DNA of 64,000 nt from Phycobacter azelaicus (GCF_014884385.1 NZ_WKFH01000001.1:89589-153588); one strand, 5' to 3'. Positions 8,198 through 16,715 are shown, counted from the stretch's first letter. Made by a program: numbers and translations. Notes: a model not told the origin generated them from the letters alone.

Positions 8198-10050
8198 CAG
8201 AACATCCTCTCATCAATCTCGGCTTGCATGGTTTTGAAAGCGTCCCACTGGAGGCTCGCCTCAGCCCAGTCGCCAGCGGCGCTGGCATCGCCAACTGCCT
8301 GAAGAATTGCGGCAAATCGGTAGATTTCTGGCTTAGCGTTTTGATTGATCATAACGCTCGCATCTGCCGCCAGATCCGGTGCAACAGTATCAATCAATAC
8401 GGCGATGTTCTCCGCATCCCGCATCGGGATCAGTGTGTCCAGCGTCGAAGCAAAAGTGGTAAGCTCTTCCCACGACAGGCGGAACACGCTGTCTCGGCCT
8501 TCAAAGCGCTGGTAGGGCTCCTCACCATCTCCTACCGCGCGCAGATAGGCAGTTAAATCGGCGCGCTGTTCCGCATCCAAGCCCAGATCCTTGGTATCGT
8601 TGAACCAGTCTACAACCCCCGCTAGGGTCGCCAGCGATCCGTCATGCATGTAGGGCGCGGTGAAGTTGACATTGCGCAATGTGGGCGTTTCGAATGGGGT
8701 TGCGGTGCCGCCCGGGAACGGCGGCTCGGCCGAGCCAATGTCATAGGTCTGCCCATCTCGGAAAAACCGGTCCGGGGTGTGGCAGGAGGCGCAGGACCTG
8801 TCGCCAAGCCCGGCAAATTCGGTATTGAACAGTACCTCACCGCGTTTCGCAGCCTCAGAGGCCTTGTCAGTCAGCCGCCCGGCCTCGTCTATCTGTGGGT
8901 TGGGCAGAAAGTCAAAGGCGCGCAAGTAGGCGACCATCGCATCGAGTTGGAACGGCGTTGGCTCCGCTCCGGCAAACTCGGTCACGATCACATTGCGTAC
9001 AAAACTGCGCAGGCTCGGCTCGCGCCCATCACGCCCGTAAGGCGCTGTAAAGCGGATGCCTCGCATTGACGGCGTATCCAGGTGATCGTCTTCCCGGTCA
9101 TTGAACATCGGATTGAAGAAGGAGCTGTCCACATCCATCCCGCCAGCATGGCTAGAGAGGCCGGGGATAAAGAAATCCCGGTTCACATCGGACCGGTTGT
9201 GGCAAGTTGAACAGGCAATGCCCAGGTCACGTGCTGGGGAACCAAAGATTTCAGGGCTGTCGAACAGCATGTCGCCATAGGCCACAAGCGGCAGGTTGGC
9301 CTCATCCTCGCCAGCCTCTTCAAACTGGAGCACCAGCCGGGGTAGCTCGCGCTGATCAGCAATATTGGAGCCCGGTGGGAGTGTGGCGGGCAACACTACC
9401 GGCGTACCGGAGCGCACTGCGCTCTCCGGTGCCGGGGTCAGCTTGCCACGTTCGACAAAAACGGAGGGCAGATAGTTTGTCTCAATGTACTCCACGATAA
9501 CTTTTTGCGCCTCAGCAAATCGCGCCACATTCGGGTCTTGAGCGCCATTGTTCAAAATACCGGTGCTACCCAGAGAAGAATTCAGAACCAGCCAGGCGCG
9601 ACCTAGGTCGTGTGCGGCCTGCTTGTCCGCCGCCAGGATGCCGTCCTCGAACGCGCGGTACAAGGCCGCAGACTGCGCAACCTCAAATGCGGCTTCAGGC
9701 TGGCCAAGTGTCGCCTCGGCTGCCTCTAGGTGCTGCAGAATACCTTTGGCCAATGCCGTTGTAATGGCAGCAAACAGGGCCTGTCGGTCTTCCGCAGCCA
9801 GCGCTGCACGAATGTTCTGGGCGTCGCTATCCGATACCCGTGACAGTGCCTCCACCGCAACTGCGCTGCCGGGTGCCGGAGCAGTCCAATTGTTTTCAAT
9901 CTTCTCCCAGGGAACGGGTGTCAAGTTCGCCATGAATAGGCTCAGCCGGTAGGCTGCGGCCCGAGGTGCCCAAGGGGCTTCTTCAATGGCAGTGGCCCCC
10001 ACACTAAGCGGAAGCAGGCCAATCAAGGCAGATGCAATCAGGTGTTTCAT
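8197..10050 (-). CDS. diheme cytochrome c peroxidase/MauG-like protein with extra N-terminal domain
   Basis: A 617-residue exported protein with a signal peptide ending near GATA. It has two c-type heme sites, CSTCH (residues 280-284) and CASCH (about 421-425), in a cytochrome-c-peroxidase-like region. Typical segments are PSMRGIRFTAPYGRDGREPSLRSFV and PTLRNVNFTAPYMHDGSLATL, which supply distal ligands. Residues about 25-220 form a heme-free, helix-rich domain I do not recognise, and about 100 residues follow the second heme domain. Classic CcpA is about 330 residues, so this is almost double. It is the first gene of the PhnDCE-like operon. A TTAGCC/GGCTAA palindrome lies 18 bp before its ATG, and mntR diverges from it, implying manganese-responsive control. 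I infer a periplasmic redox step tied to transport. Confidence 0.82.
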   Translation of the reverse strand: MKHLIASALIGLLPLSVGATAIEEAPWAPRAAAYRLSLFMANLTPVPWEKIENNWTAPAPGSAVAVEALSRVSDSDAQNIRAALAAEDRQALFAAITTALAKGILQHLEAAEATLGQPEAAFEVAQSAALYRAFEDGILAADKQAAHDLGRAWLVLNSSLGSTGILNNGAQDPNVARFAEAQKVIVEYIETNYLPSVFVERGKLTPAPESAVRSGTPVVLPATLPPGSNIADQRELPRLVLQFEEAGEDEANLPLVAYGDMLFDSPEIFGSPARDLGIACSTCHNRSDVNRDFFIPGLSSHAGGMDVDSSFFNPMFNDREDDHLDTPSMRGIRFTAPYGRDGREPSLRSFVRNVIVTEFAGAEPTPFQLDAMVAYLRAFDFLPNPQIDEAGRLTDKASEAAKRGEVLFNTEFAGLGDRSCASCHTPDRFFRDGQTYDIGSAEPPFPGGTATPFETPTLRNVNFTAPYMHDGSLATLAGVVDWFNDTKDLGLDAEQRADLTAYLRAVGDGEEPYQRFEGRDSVFRLSWEELTTFASTLDTLIPMRDAENIAVLIDTVAPDLAADASVMINQNAKPEIYRFAAILQAVGDASAAGDWAEASLQWDAFKTMQAEIDERMF

Positions 10051-10067
10051 GGTTCAGTCTATAATTA

Positions 10068-10081
10068 TTAGCCTTGGCTAA
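10068..10081. promoter_or_regulatory. candidate MntR-type operator
   Basis: The palindrome TTAGCC-tt-GGCTAA lies in the 137-bp gap between the divergent diheme-protein and mntR genes, inside an AT-rich promoter-like stretch. It resembles the ATAGC-n4-GCTAT core of the E. coli MntR box. The link to this regulator is inferred from position and symmetry. Confidence 0.6.
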
Positions 10082-10187
10082 GTTTTGTAGAAAAGTCTAT
10101 GTCATTGTCAAGGCCCGCGTCGCTGGTGCATACACAATAAGGCGCGGCAAGCAGGGTTCCGCACCAGCAATAGACACCGAGAGCAGA

Positions 10188-10637
10188 ATGACCGATCAGA
10201 AACCACAACTATTCGGACGTAAACCTGACGACCAGGTGAGCGGTTTCGAGGCAGCCCGCGCCGCCCGACAAAGCGAAGTTGTGGAGGATTATGTCGAGCT
10301 GATCGCGGAGCTGATTCACCAGAACGGTTCAGCGAGGCCCGTGGAGATTGCCGAGCGGCTCGGCGTGACCCAGCCCACTGTGTCCAAGAACCTGACCCGG
10401 CTTAAACGCGAGGGCTTCATTGTGCAGGAACCTTACCGATCAATACGCCTAACGGATGCTGGGCGGCGATTGGCCGAGGCTTGTCGAAAGCGGCACCGAA
10501 TTGTTGTGGAGTTCCTTATCGCCCTGGGTATTTCCAAAGACGTGGCCGAGCACGATGCTGAAGGTATCGAGCATCATGTAAGCGAAGAGACGCTTCGCGT
10601 ATTCAAGGATTTTTCACAGAGTAAAATGAGCCGATAG
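10188..10637 (+). CDS. mntR: MntR-type manganese-responsive regulator (DtxR family)
   Basis: About 149 residues from the ATG at 10188. An in-frame ATG at 10074 would run through the palindrome, so I prefer the downstream one. A winged HTH (ARPVEIAERLGVTQPTVSKNL, then LKREGFI) is followed by the DtxR/MntR dimerisation part with the metal-ligand motif AEGIEHHVS. That motif matches the Glu-x2-Glu-His pattern of MntR, with a His in CRKRHR. The length matches E. coli MntR. MntR represses or adjusts Mn uptake when Mn2+ is bound. Its divergent arrangement suggests it controls both itself and the diheme/ABC operon. Confidence 0.88.
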   Translation: MTDQKPQLFGRKPDDQVSGFEAARAARQSEVVEDYVELIAELIHQNGSARPVEIAERLGVTQPTVSKNLTRLKREGFIVQEPYRSIRLTDAGRRLAEACRKRHRIVVEFLIALGISKDVAEHDAEGIEHHVSEETLRVFKDFSQSKMSR

Positions 10638-10723
10638 CGAGTTGGTTCATGCTATTGCCATTTGCCATAATGATGCGCTCAGGGGAGGATTGCATTCGAT
10701 CCTGACATGCAAACCATGGCAAT

Positions 10724-10744
10724 GCAGGGGCGCAAGGCCCCTGC
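10724..10744. terminator. GC hairpin between convergent genes
   Basis: GCAGGGGC, a 5-nt loop and GCCCCTGC form an 8-bp stem between the end of mntR and the end of the leftward His-rich exported protein gene. There is no strong T-run, so it could be a bidirectional terminator or a small palindromic repeat. Confidence 0.45.
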
Positions 10745-10775
10745 GACCGAAGTTCAGTCAAGATCTGAGTTTTGC

Positions 10776-11279
10776 TCAGGAGCCGTCATCGTCTGCTTGA
10801 ACGATTAGTTTGGCCTCGACGGGCAAGCCCCCAACCATTAGCGGGCTGTGGCTGTTGCCATTGAGGGAAACTTTTATCTCAACGTCGCCATCCGGCAGTG
10901 ATGGGAGGTGTATCCAGTTGGCATAAAGGCGCCCCAGCTTTTCGCCGTTGATATAGACATGCGCGTGACCTTCACCAAGTATTTCCTCAGTAGAGGCATT
11001 CTCAGGAGAAAATCGGAAGTTTTGCGGTGTCACGTGCAAGTTCCAACCTGCCATCGGATCTTTAATCATCTTGATCGCCACGCTGGGGGCATTGCTGTCG
11101 GCCGGTAAGTTAGTGACAGCAGAGTGGTCATGGGCTGCCATCTCCGCATTGCTACCATGTTGAGACGGGTCAGCATGGTCGTGGCTGTCAAAGGTGCTGC
11201 CGCTGCCGGCCGCGATCACAAAGCCGACGCCGCCGCCAAAAATCAGCCCGATGGCGAAGAGAGCGAGTGAACGGGACAT
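10776..11279 (-). CDS. membrane-anchored His-rich periplasmic protein downstream of cbtBA
   Basis: A 167-residue protein with an N-terminal membrane segment (LALFAIGLIFGGGVGFVIAAG) and a His-rich linker with about eight His (DSHDHADPSQHGSNAEMAAHDHS). A beta-rich domain follows, containing HVTPQNFRFSPENAS, EGHAHVYINGEKLGRLYANWIHLPSLP and a closing VEAKLIVQ. I do not know a named function. The His-rich linker and the cbtB-cbtA context suggest a periplasmic Co2+/Ni2+ or other divalent-metal binder. It is the last gene of the riboswitch-controlled operon. Confidence 0.7.
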   Translation of the reverse strand: MSRSLALFAIGLIFGGGVGFVIAAGSGSTFDSHDHADPSQHGSNAEMAAHDHSAVTNLPADSNAPSVAIKMIKDPMAGWNLHVTPQNFRFSPENASTEEILGEGHAHVYINGEKLGRLYANWIHLPSLPDGDVEIKVSLNGNSHSPLMVGGLPVEAKLIVQADDDGS

Positions 11280-11347
11280 TTTGTCCTCCTCAATAAATGA
11301 AAGCTCCCGCCGGCGGTGACCGGCGGGAAAGCAATAGAGGAAAGGAA

Positions 11348-12046
11348 TCAGGCGGCGGCGTTCGCGCGTTTGCCTTCAGCCTGCCAGAAGTATCCGGCAA
11401 AGCTTCCCAGCAACACCCAAGCGGCCATGCCGATGCCAAAGGCTCGGGCGGCAAATAGCGCGCCGATCTCGGTCGGAACCGGGCCAGCGAAGGTGTCGGG
11501 TTCAGGCGCACCGACGACGTGAGGCGCTATCAGCAGTCCAGCGGCGATCAGATAGCTCACCAAGTTGCCTCCAAAGGCGATCAACCACATGGCGACGCCA
11601 GCTGTGGCAACAGTAGCAGTCCACCATACTTGGCGCACACCGACATCTGCTGCGGCTACGCCTGGCACTTCAGGCGCCAGCGACAAGCCAGGCGCAAAGT
11701 GGAAGGCAACAAAGCCAGCCAAGCCCCAAAGCAAACCGGTGCGACCGTTAATCTCACGACCCTGTTGTTCGGCAATCGACATAAGCGCCACAAGGGCCAA
11801 TGCATAGCCAGTATACGTCAGCATCGTGAAGATGATGCTTAGGCCGTCGCGCACCGGCTCGGCGAACATGCCGGGCAACTCGGGATGCGCAGTCACAGGA
11901 TCAGCGCCAAAATGCACCAAATCGCCACCCTCATAAAGTTCGGCGTGGAGAAGTACAGGCTGCACGAAATAAAGCTGCAGCAAGGCGGCAATCAGCCCCG
12001 CTGCAGCACCAGCGAACAACGCGCTGGTCAGAATACGACTGAACAT
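11348..12046 (-). CDS. cbtA: CbtA-family cobalt transporter subunit
   Basis: About 232 residues from the ATG at 12046 (MFSRILTSALFAGAAAG). The frame is open 25 codons further upstream, but that overlaps cbtB and adds no family-like sequence. Several transmembrane helices are present, with the CbtA-typical start FSRILTSALFAGAAAGLIAALLQ and internal LWGLAGFVAFHFAPGLSLAPEVPG. CbtA and CbtB are predicted cobalt transporters, usually controlled by cobalamin riboswitches, as here. The gene follows cbtB with about 4 bp between them. Confidence 0.9.
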   Translation of the reverse strand: MFSRILTSALFAGAAAGLIAALLQLYFVQPVLLHAELYEGGDLVHFGADPVTAHPELPGMFAEPVRDGLSIIFTMLTYTGYALALVALMSIAEQQGREINGRTGLLWGLAGFVAFHFAPGLSLAPEVPGVAAADVGVRQVWWTATVATAGVAMWLIAFGGNLVSYLIAAGLLIAPHVVGAPEPDTFAGPVPTEIGALFAARAFGIGMAAWVLLGSFAGYFWQAEGKRANAAA

Positions 12047-12050
12047 GGTC

Positions 12051-12221
12051 TTAGTGGCAGGGAAAGCCAGTTGCGTGGCGCACATCGTGAGCAGCGTCAT
12101 GCAGGCCAGAAGCTTGAGCATGGCCGGTCACAGTAACAACACCCAAACCCAGAATAAGGGCGAACACTGCGGGCAGAATGGTTGATCCTACAGCGGATGC
12201 TTTGATAGCGTTTGTCGTCAT
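12051..12221 (-). CDS. cbtB: CbtB-family cobalt transporter subunit
   Basis: The ATG at 12221 is chosen because AAGGAGG lies six bases upstream. The 56-residue protein has one transmembrane helix (ILPAVFALILGLGVVTVTG) and the diagnostic C-terminal His motif HDAAHDVRHATGFPCH. It is the first gene after the B12 riboswitch and is coupled to cbtA. CbtB is thought to supply the metal-binding His cluster of the two-part cobalt transporter. Confidence 0.9.
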   Translation of the reverse strand: MTTNAIKASAVGSTILPAVFALILGLGVVTVTGHAQASGLHDAAHDVRHATGFPCH

Positions 12222-12261
12222 TTTAGTCCTCCTTGCCGTCACACCCGACGGCGCAAGTTAC

Positions 12262-12455
12262 GTTCAATATACGGCCGGTCTCCTGACTCGCGGGTCGATG
12301 CCGTCTTCCCCCTTCCCAGCACTCTCGCACCAGTGGAAATGGAAGGTAGCTCGCCGCTCACAGTCGCGGGGGCGGTTGAGGTTTCGGTGCCGCGATTTGG
12401 TCCACCGTCCTCATTCCCGTTTCAGCTCTAATGCATTTGCACCTTTGAGCACCGT
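12262..12455 (-). ncRNA. cobalamin (AdoCbl) riboswitch upstream of cbtBA
   Basis: On the minus strand a B12 box, GAGTCAGGAGACCGGCC, lies at about 12273-12289. It is preceded by the conserved core CCCCCGCGACTGTGAGCGG and a 5' GGTGC segment near 12450. The order and spacing match the cobalamin riboswitch fold. It sits about 50 bp upstream of cbtB, so cobalt import is expected to be shut down when cobalamin is plentiful. Exact ends are estimates. Confidence 0.9.
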
Positions 12456-12613
12456 AATGACTGTTTCTGTCCGATTAGGCGGTAGCAGGTCAAGTACGAA
12501 ACCGGCATGCCTAAGTTCCGCAGCGCCAAATTGATTTGAAATCTGCTGCTGTCAACACTGTACTGAATGCAATAATTCACCGCAGGAGCTACTAATATCG
12601 TGGTGCGGGTGGT

Positions 12614-12949
12614 TTACTGCACATCTGCGGGAATGCGAGCAATAGCCTTGAAACGCAGCTTTCCAAGTGGCCTTGCATCCGCGAAGTTACCGTCTGGGCT
12701 TTCCTGATACATCCGGATGAATGTCAGGATGTCCGGCAGGTCTTGAGCAGTTATCTCACCGAAAAGATAAGCAGTCTTGTCGTTCTGTCGGACTGCAAGC
12801 GTTTGTGGTCGCATGCAGCCGGACATGCAATCGACGTGCTGCAATTTTGCCTTCACATTCGCTGCCTTTAGCGTTGATACCACTTGATCATACAGGGTTG
12901 GATCCGCGTCACGGCAGGTTCGGCATAAAGTAAGCGTTGGTAGGTGCAT
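12614..12949 (-). CDS. DUF1636 family (2Fe-2S-like Cys) protein
   Basis: About 111 residues from the ATG at 12949 (MHLPTLTLCRTCRDAD); an upstream in-frame ATG at 12976 is possible. The N-terminal CRTC and central DCMSGC supply four Cys in a thioredoxin-like ferredoxin pattern, followed by QTLAVRQNDKTAYLFGEI. DUF1636 proteins commonly occur beside cobalt or cobalamin genes, and here the cbtBA riboswitch lies immediately downstream on the same strand. A metal or iron-sulfur role is inferred; no enzymatic activity can be assigned. Confidence 0.78.
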   Translation of the reverse strand: MHLPTLTLCRTCRDADPTLYDQVVSTLKAANVKAKLQHVDCMSGCMRPQTLAVRQNDKTAYLFGEITAQDLPDILTFIRMYQESPDGNFADARPLGKLRFKAIARIPADVQ

Positions 12950-12976
12950 GCGCCGAGCAAGTCCTTTTTTGAGCAA

Positions 12977-13214
12977 CCTTCTTTATGATTCAATATCTGC
13001 GGGTGGTTACTGGTTCGATTTCGAAACTTGGTTTTGTCGCGGTGCCTTTAGAAAAGTCAATACTTGAGCGATCGGTAAGCTCGCCGGAGTAGGCACCTAC
13101 AATGCCAACATAGATTATTCAGACTTGTGGCACGAGAAATTTTTCTTGTCCGGCAAATCGAGGAAACAGTTGCTCAGGCAAAAAATCCGCCGAATGAAAC
13201 TTGGGGCAATGTCT
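12977..13214. other. intergenic region between lspA and DUF1636 gene
   Basis: About 240 bp holding no convincing gene. It should contain the promoter for the DUF1636 gene and the end of the lspA transcript. I found no MerR-type 19-bp-spacer promoter or riboswitch core here. Confidence 0.4.
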
Positions 13215-13697
13215 TCAATGATCGCCCTCGAAGTGCCTCTGGATCACTGGTACCACCAGCAGTAATCCGGCACCTCCGACAATGAATACGTCTGCCATGT
13301 TGAAAGTCGGCCAGTGTGCAGATCCAATGAAAAAATCAAGGAAGTCTGTTACGGCTCCATAATGGATGCGATCAACGACATTGCCGAGCGCGCCACCTAT
13401 GATCGCCCCATACGCAATCGCTTCTATACTGCTCTCTGTGCGAAGCATCATGATCAGGAGCCAGGCACAAATGATAAGCGCAAGAAGCAAGAGGCCCCAC
13501 CAGGGGGCGCCACCCAAAAGCCCGAAGGTTACGCCATCATTGCGATGGAACGTGAGATTAAGCCCGGGAAAGACAGCGATCCCGTCTTTTAGGGTATCGG
13601 CGCTCGCGACAACCCAGGCTTTTGTTACCTGATCAGTGGCGACGGCGCCGACGACAGCTAGTATGCCGAGTACTTGTGTTTTGTTGACTGTCAACAT
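13215..13697 (-). CDS. lspA: lipoprotein signal peptidase (signal peptidase II)
   Basis: A 160-residue integral membrane protein with four hydrophobic segments and the two catalytic-Asp motifs of LspA: GNVVDRIHYGAVTDFLDF and TFNMADVFIVGG. It cleaves lipoprotein signal peptides after lipid modification. LspA paralogues are often found with Pb/Cd/Zn resistance genes (as in pbr systems), so this is likely an accessory copy rather than the housekeeping one. It is 100 bp downstream of the DUF411 gene on the same strand and probably the last gene of the sco-dsb envelope operon. Confidence 0.92.
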   Translation of the reverse strand: MLTVNKTQVLGILAVVGAVATDQVTKAWVVASADTLKDGIAVFPGLNLTFHRNDGVTFGLLGGAPWWGLLLLALIICAWLLIMMLRTESSIEAIAYGAIIGGALGNVVDRIHYGAVTDFLDFFIGSAHWPTFNMADVFIVGGAGLLLVVPVIQRHFEGDH

Positions 13698-13796
13698 GTT
13701 GCAACGTAACTACTTTGGATACCATTGGCCGGTCTGCGCTGAAGCGGCTGAATAGGTTAGCTAGATTGGGGAAAGGACTTCCATAATTCGGCTCGG

Positions 13797-14252
13797 TTAC
13801 CCTGCTGGGTAGCTCGAAAATATTTCGGTCGAGCCGTCTTTCTGGATCAAGAAGACGTCGTAGGCATCGCGTTCGTCTTCCGGCCCCATCCCTGGCGAAC
13901 CATAGGGCATTCCGGGGACTGCGAGACCGACCGCATCGGGGCGTTCGTTCAGAAGGCGGCGGATGTCGGCTGCAGGCACATGTCCCTCGATCACGTAACC
14001 GTCCACGAGCCCAGTGTGACAGGAGACCATGCGCTGCGGCACTCCGTTGTCGAGTTTGAAGCGCACGAGAAGGCCGCCGAACATGTCCTGGCCTATTGGT
14101 GCGAAGCCGTTCTCCTCAAGATGATTCATCCAGGACAGACAGCAACCGCATCCATTGGTCTTGCGGACGTCTATTGGGGTTGCCTCCGCGAGGGCCTGCG
14201 CCGCCGGTAACAGGGCGAGTGTGATGGCAAGAGCTTGGATCATGCGTCTCAT
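13797..14252 (-). CDS. exported DUF411 metal-binding protein
   Basis: A 151-residue protein with a cleavable signal (ALAITLALLPAAQALA). It carries the DUF411 features: KTNGCGCCLSW near the mature N-terminus, a central MVSCHTG and a C-terminal LAVPGMPYGSPGMGPE. DUF411 proteins are linked with copper or other metal resistance; the four Cys and the Met-rich turn suggest periplasmic soft-metal binding. The gene abuts the M23 peptidase gene (three bases between them) in the same operon. Confidence 0.88.
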   Translation of the reverse strand: MRRMIQALAITLALLPAAQALAEATPIDVRKTNGCGCCLSWMNHLEENGFAPIGQDMFGGLLVRFKLDNGVPQRMVSCHTGLVDGYVIEGHVPAADIRRLLNERPDAVGLAVPGMPYGSPGMGPEDERDAYDVFLIQKDGSTEIFSSYPAG

Positions 14253-14255
14253 GGG

Positions 14256-15629
14256 TCAGAGCCTTTCGGTTGTCGTTTCGGCAATGTCGCTGCCGAGGTT
14301 TTCATTCAGAAGCGCCCGCGCCTCGACCAGACGCAAAAGCGCGGCTGTATCATCCGCTTCGCTCTCAGCCGCTTCGGCAAGTCTGTCGTCAGAGAGGGGG
14401 TCAGTAGGGCGTCCATCCACGAGGACTTCGTAGTGCAGGTTCGGGCCCGTCGCCGTGCCAGTCGCGCCGACGCGACCGATCACATCTCCCGCCGCAACGC
14501 GTTGGCCTTGTGCCAGGCCCTCGGGCACAGCGCTGAGATGCGCATAGCGTGTCATTGTGTCTGAGCCGTGGGCGATTTCGACCACGCGACCATAGCCGCC
14601 CCGCCAGCCGATGAAGCTGATCCGTCCCGGTGCTGTCGCTTGAACCGGCGTTCCGCTTGCCGTCGCGAAATCGACACCTGTGTGCATCCGGACATTGCCG
14701 TAGACCGGGTGCGTACGGCGGCCAAATACCGAGCTTAATCGCGCCCCTTCGACAGGCTGTGCAAAAACGCGGAGAACCGTGCCATTGACGTAAATCGTTG
14801 CCCGATCGCTACCGCTTACCGGCCAGACAACTTCATAAAGTGCGCCGCCGATCTCCAGCGATGCAAAGGTAAGTTCCGGCTGACCAATTCTGTCTTCGCC
14901 AACACGGGCCTCGCGCCACAGTAGCCGAAGCGTTTCTCCGCCGGTCACCTCACGACGGAAGTCGACGATTCCACCCAGCATCTGTGCCAAATCGACAGCG
15001 AAGCGGGCAGGCATCTCGGCTTCTTCCAGCGCGGCAAAAAGCGAGCTGTCGATCACCGCTTCGCCCGCCGATGTTATGAAGTCGGGAGCCGGGGTCACGA
15101 CCTGCGTGGCCAACTCTTCGCCAAAGATCGCCTCGATCCGCACACCGTCCTCGACGGAGAGCGCGACGCTGCGCGGGCTGCCGTCCATCGTCGAAACAAC
15201 GGTGACCGAATGCCCAGGCCTAAGTCGCCTCAGATCATATTCCGCGCCGAGGGCCAGAGCGACCTCGGCACGGTCAGTCGCTGAGAGACCTGCTTCTTCA
15301 AGAACGGTGTCGAGCGTCTCGCCGGTTGCGATATCGCGTGACCAGTTGGAGAGCGGAGGTTCTATCGTCGGTAAGAGAGTATCGGCGCTCGCAACCTCCA
15401 GACGTGGCATGGACTGGAGTGGTATTGCGGGCTCCACACGTGTTTGTGCGACCTGCGGTGTTTCCGTTTCAATAGAAGTGGGAAGCGGGAGTTGAGGTGG
15501 CGACCAAGTGGTTGCAGCTGCCAGACCGGGAGGGATCGGATCCTTCGACCAGATGCCCGATATTGCCAACCCGCCCACCGACAGCACCGATACGAATGCG
15601 AAACCTGCCGCGATTGTTCTAATTCTCAT
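14256..15629 (-). CDS. M23 family peptidoglycan endopeptidase
   Basis: About 457 residues from the ATG at 15629, which has GGGGGG five bases upstream; an upstream ATG at 15659 is less likely. An N-terminal membrane anchor (IAAGFAFVSVLSVGGLAISG) is followed by a long linker and LysM/OapA-like region. The C-terminal LytM/M23 Zn-peptidase domain has Zn ligands in HTGVDFAT and LHYEVLVDG and the motifs HPVYGNVRM and GATGTATGPNLHY. It should cut peptide crosslinks in the cell wall. It overlaps the second sco gene by about 11 bases, so is firmly within the operon. With two L,D-transpeptidases nearby it forms part of a cell-wall-remodelling set. Confidence 0.88.
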   Translation of the reverse strand: MRIRTIAAGFAFVSVLSVGGLAISGIWSKDPIPPGLAAATTWSPPQLPLPTSIETETPQVAQTRVEPAIPLQSMPRLEVASADTLLPTIEPPLSNWSRDIATGETLDTVLEEAGLSATDRAEVALALGAEYDLRRLRPGHSVTVVSTMDGSPRSVALSVEDGVRIEAIFGEELATQVVTPAPDFITSAGEAVIDSSLFAALEEAEMPARFAVDLAQMLGGIVDFRREVTGGETLRLLWREARVGEDRIGQPELTFASLEIGGALYEVVWPVSGSDRATIYVNGTVLRVFAQPVEGARLSSVFGRRTHPVYGNVRMHTGVDFATASGTPVQATAPGRISFIGWRGGYGRVVEIAHGSDTMTRYAHLSAVPEGLAQGQRVAAGDVIGRVGATGTATGPNLHYEVLVDGRPTDPLSDDRLAEAAESEADDTAALLRLVEARALLNENLGSDIAETTTERL

Positions 15630-16251
15630 GTTGCCCCCCAGTTTCTCTATTGAGCGCACGCCGGATTTTCGGCACTGCGAATTCCCTCGGCTCGTGATAG
15701 TCGATCATGGTGCTGAACCGGCCTTTCGCGTCGAAAAGGAAAACGCTGGCAGTGTGGTTCATGGTGTAGTCGCCACCTTCGGTCGGCACCCGCCCATAGC
15801 GTGCGCGGAAGCCCTGTGCTGCGCGCGCAATTTCCTCTTCCGGGCCAGTCCACCCGCGGATCGACGGATGGAAATAGCCGACATACTCGGCCATTGCCTC
15901 GACAGTATCCCGCTCTGGATCGACGGTGATGAACACCACGTTCATTCCCTCCGCCTCTTCGCCCAGGTCATCAAGCCAGCCGGAAATATCCGACAGAGTC
16001 GTCGGACAAACGTCCGGGCAATAGGTGAAGCCGAAGAAGACCATTGACGGGCTGCCGATAAGGTTTTCGGGTCCAACCTCGTTACCTTCGTGATCTGTCA
16101 GGCGGAATTCCATTTCAGATAGGGCAACCGGGCGCAACCCCGCTTGTTCGGGCGCGCCGGGGCCATCGACCTGCCACCACCCAACAACAAGTGTCAGGAT
16201 GATCGCCGCGATGCCAGCGAAGGCATACTTGAGGATCGACCGTCGGGTCAT
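15619..16251 (-). CDS. SCO1/SenC/PrrC-family copper chaperone
   Basis: A 210-residue membrane-anchored thioredoxin-fold protein: anchor AGIAAIILTLVVGW, CxxxC metal site in TYCPDVCP (C78, C82), VDPERD and the distal His in MNHTAS (about 166). Sco proteins deliver copper to cytochrome oxidase CuA or act as thiol redox proteins. This is the second Sco of the operon and is intact. It follows PCuAC with overlapping start/stop, matching the known PCuAC-Sco partnership in copper handling. Confidence 0.9.
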   Translation of the reverse strand: MTRRSILKYAFAGIAAIILTLVVGWWQVDGPGAPEQAGLRPVALSEMEFRLTDHEGNEVGPENLIGSPSMVFFGFTYCPDVCPTTLSDISGWLDDLGEEAEGMNVVFITVDPERDTVEAMAEYVGYFHPSIRGWTGPEEEIARAAQGFRARYGRVPTEGGDYTMNHTASVFLFDAKGRFSTMIDYHEPREFAVPKIRRALNRETGGQHEN

Positions 16252-16715
16252 TAGCTCTCGGGACCGCGCGCTGCAATACCTAGAATTGGAACCTCGACCA
16301 CGATCTCACCACCGTCCGAGAAGTCGAGCGTCAAGGAAAAGCTTTCGCCCTTGGCCATCGGTCGCTGCAAGCGCATCAGCATGGCGTGAAGGCCACCCGG
16401 TTCCAGAGACACAGATTCACCCGGCGCAATCTCGATCTCGCCTGCAGGTGCCATTGAGCTAACACCATCGGCATTTGTGGATGTCTGGTGAATATCAGGC
16501 ATCATCGCCAAATCCGTGCGGAGGCCAGTAAGTATCACAGCCTCGTCGCCTGTATTGCGGATTGTCATATACGCGACACCCGGACGGTTTACGCCGATTG
16601 ACGCGCGCGCCCAGGCATCTTCGACGACAACGTCTTCCGAACCAGCTTCTACCGGGGTCGCTGTGCTTGATGCGAACATGCTTGCGGCCATCAGGCCATA
16701 GAGTACTGTCTTCAC
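16251..16715 (-). CDS. PCu(A)C-type periplasmic copper chaperone
   Basis: The GTG at 16715 is chosen as start because an AGGGA ribosome-binding site precedes it and it opens directly on a signal peptide (VKTVLYGLMAASMFASS). The mature domain carries the PCuAC copper-binding pattern: MPDIHQTS, then SSMAPA, then GGLHAMLM (H, M, H, M ligands). PCuAC extracts or delivers Cu+ in the periplasm. It lies between the thioredoxin-like gene and sco2 in the operon. Confidence 0.88.
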   Translation of the reverse strand: MKTVLYGLMAASMFASSTATPVEAGSEDVVVEDAWARASIGVNRPGVAYMTIRNTGDEAVILTGLRTDLAMMPDIHQTSTNADGVSSMAPAGEIEIAPGESVSLEPGGLHAMLMRLQRPMAKGESFSLTLDFSDGGEIVVEVPILGIAARGPES

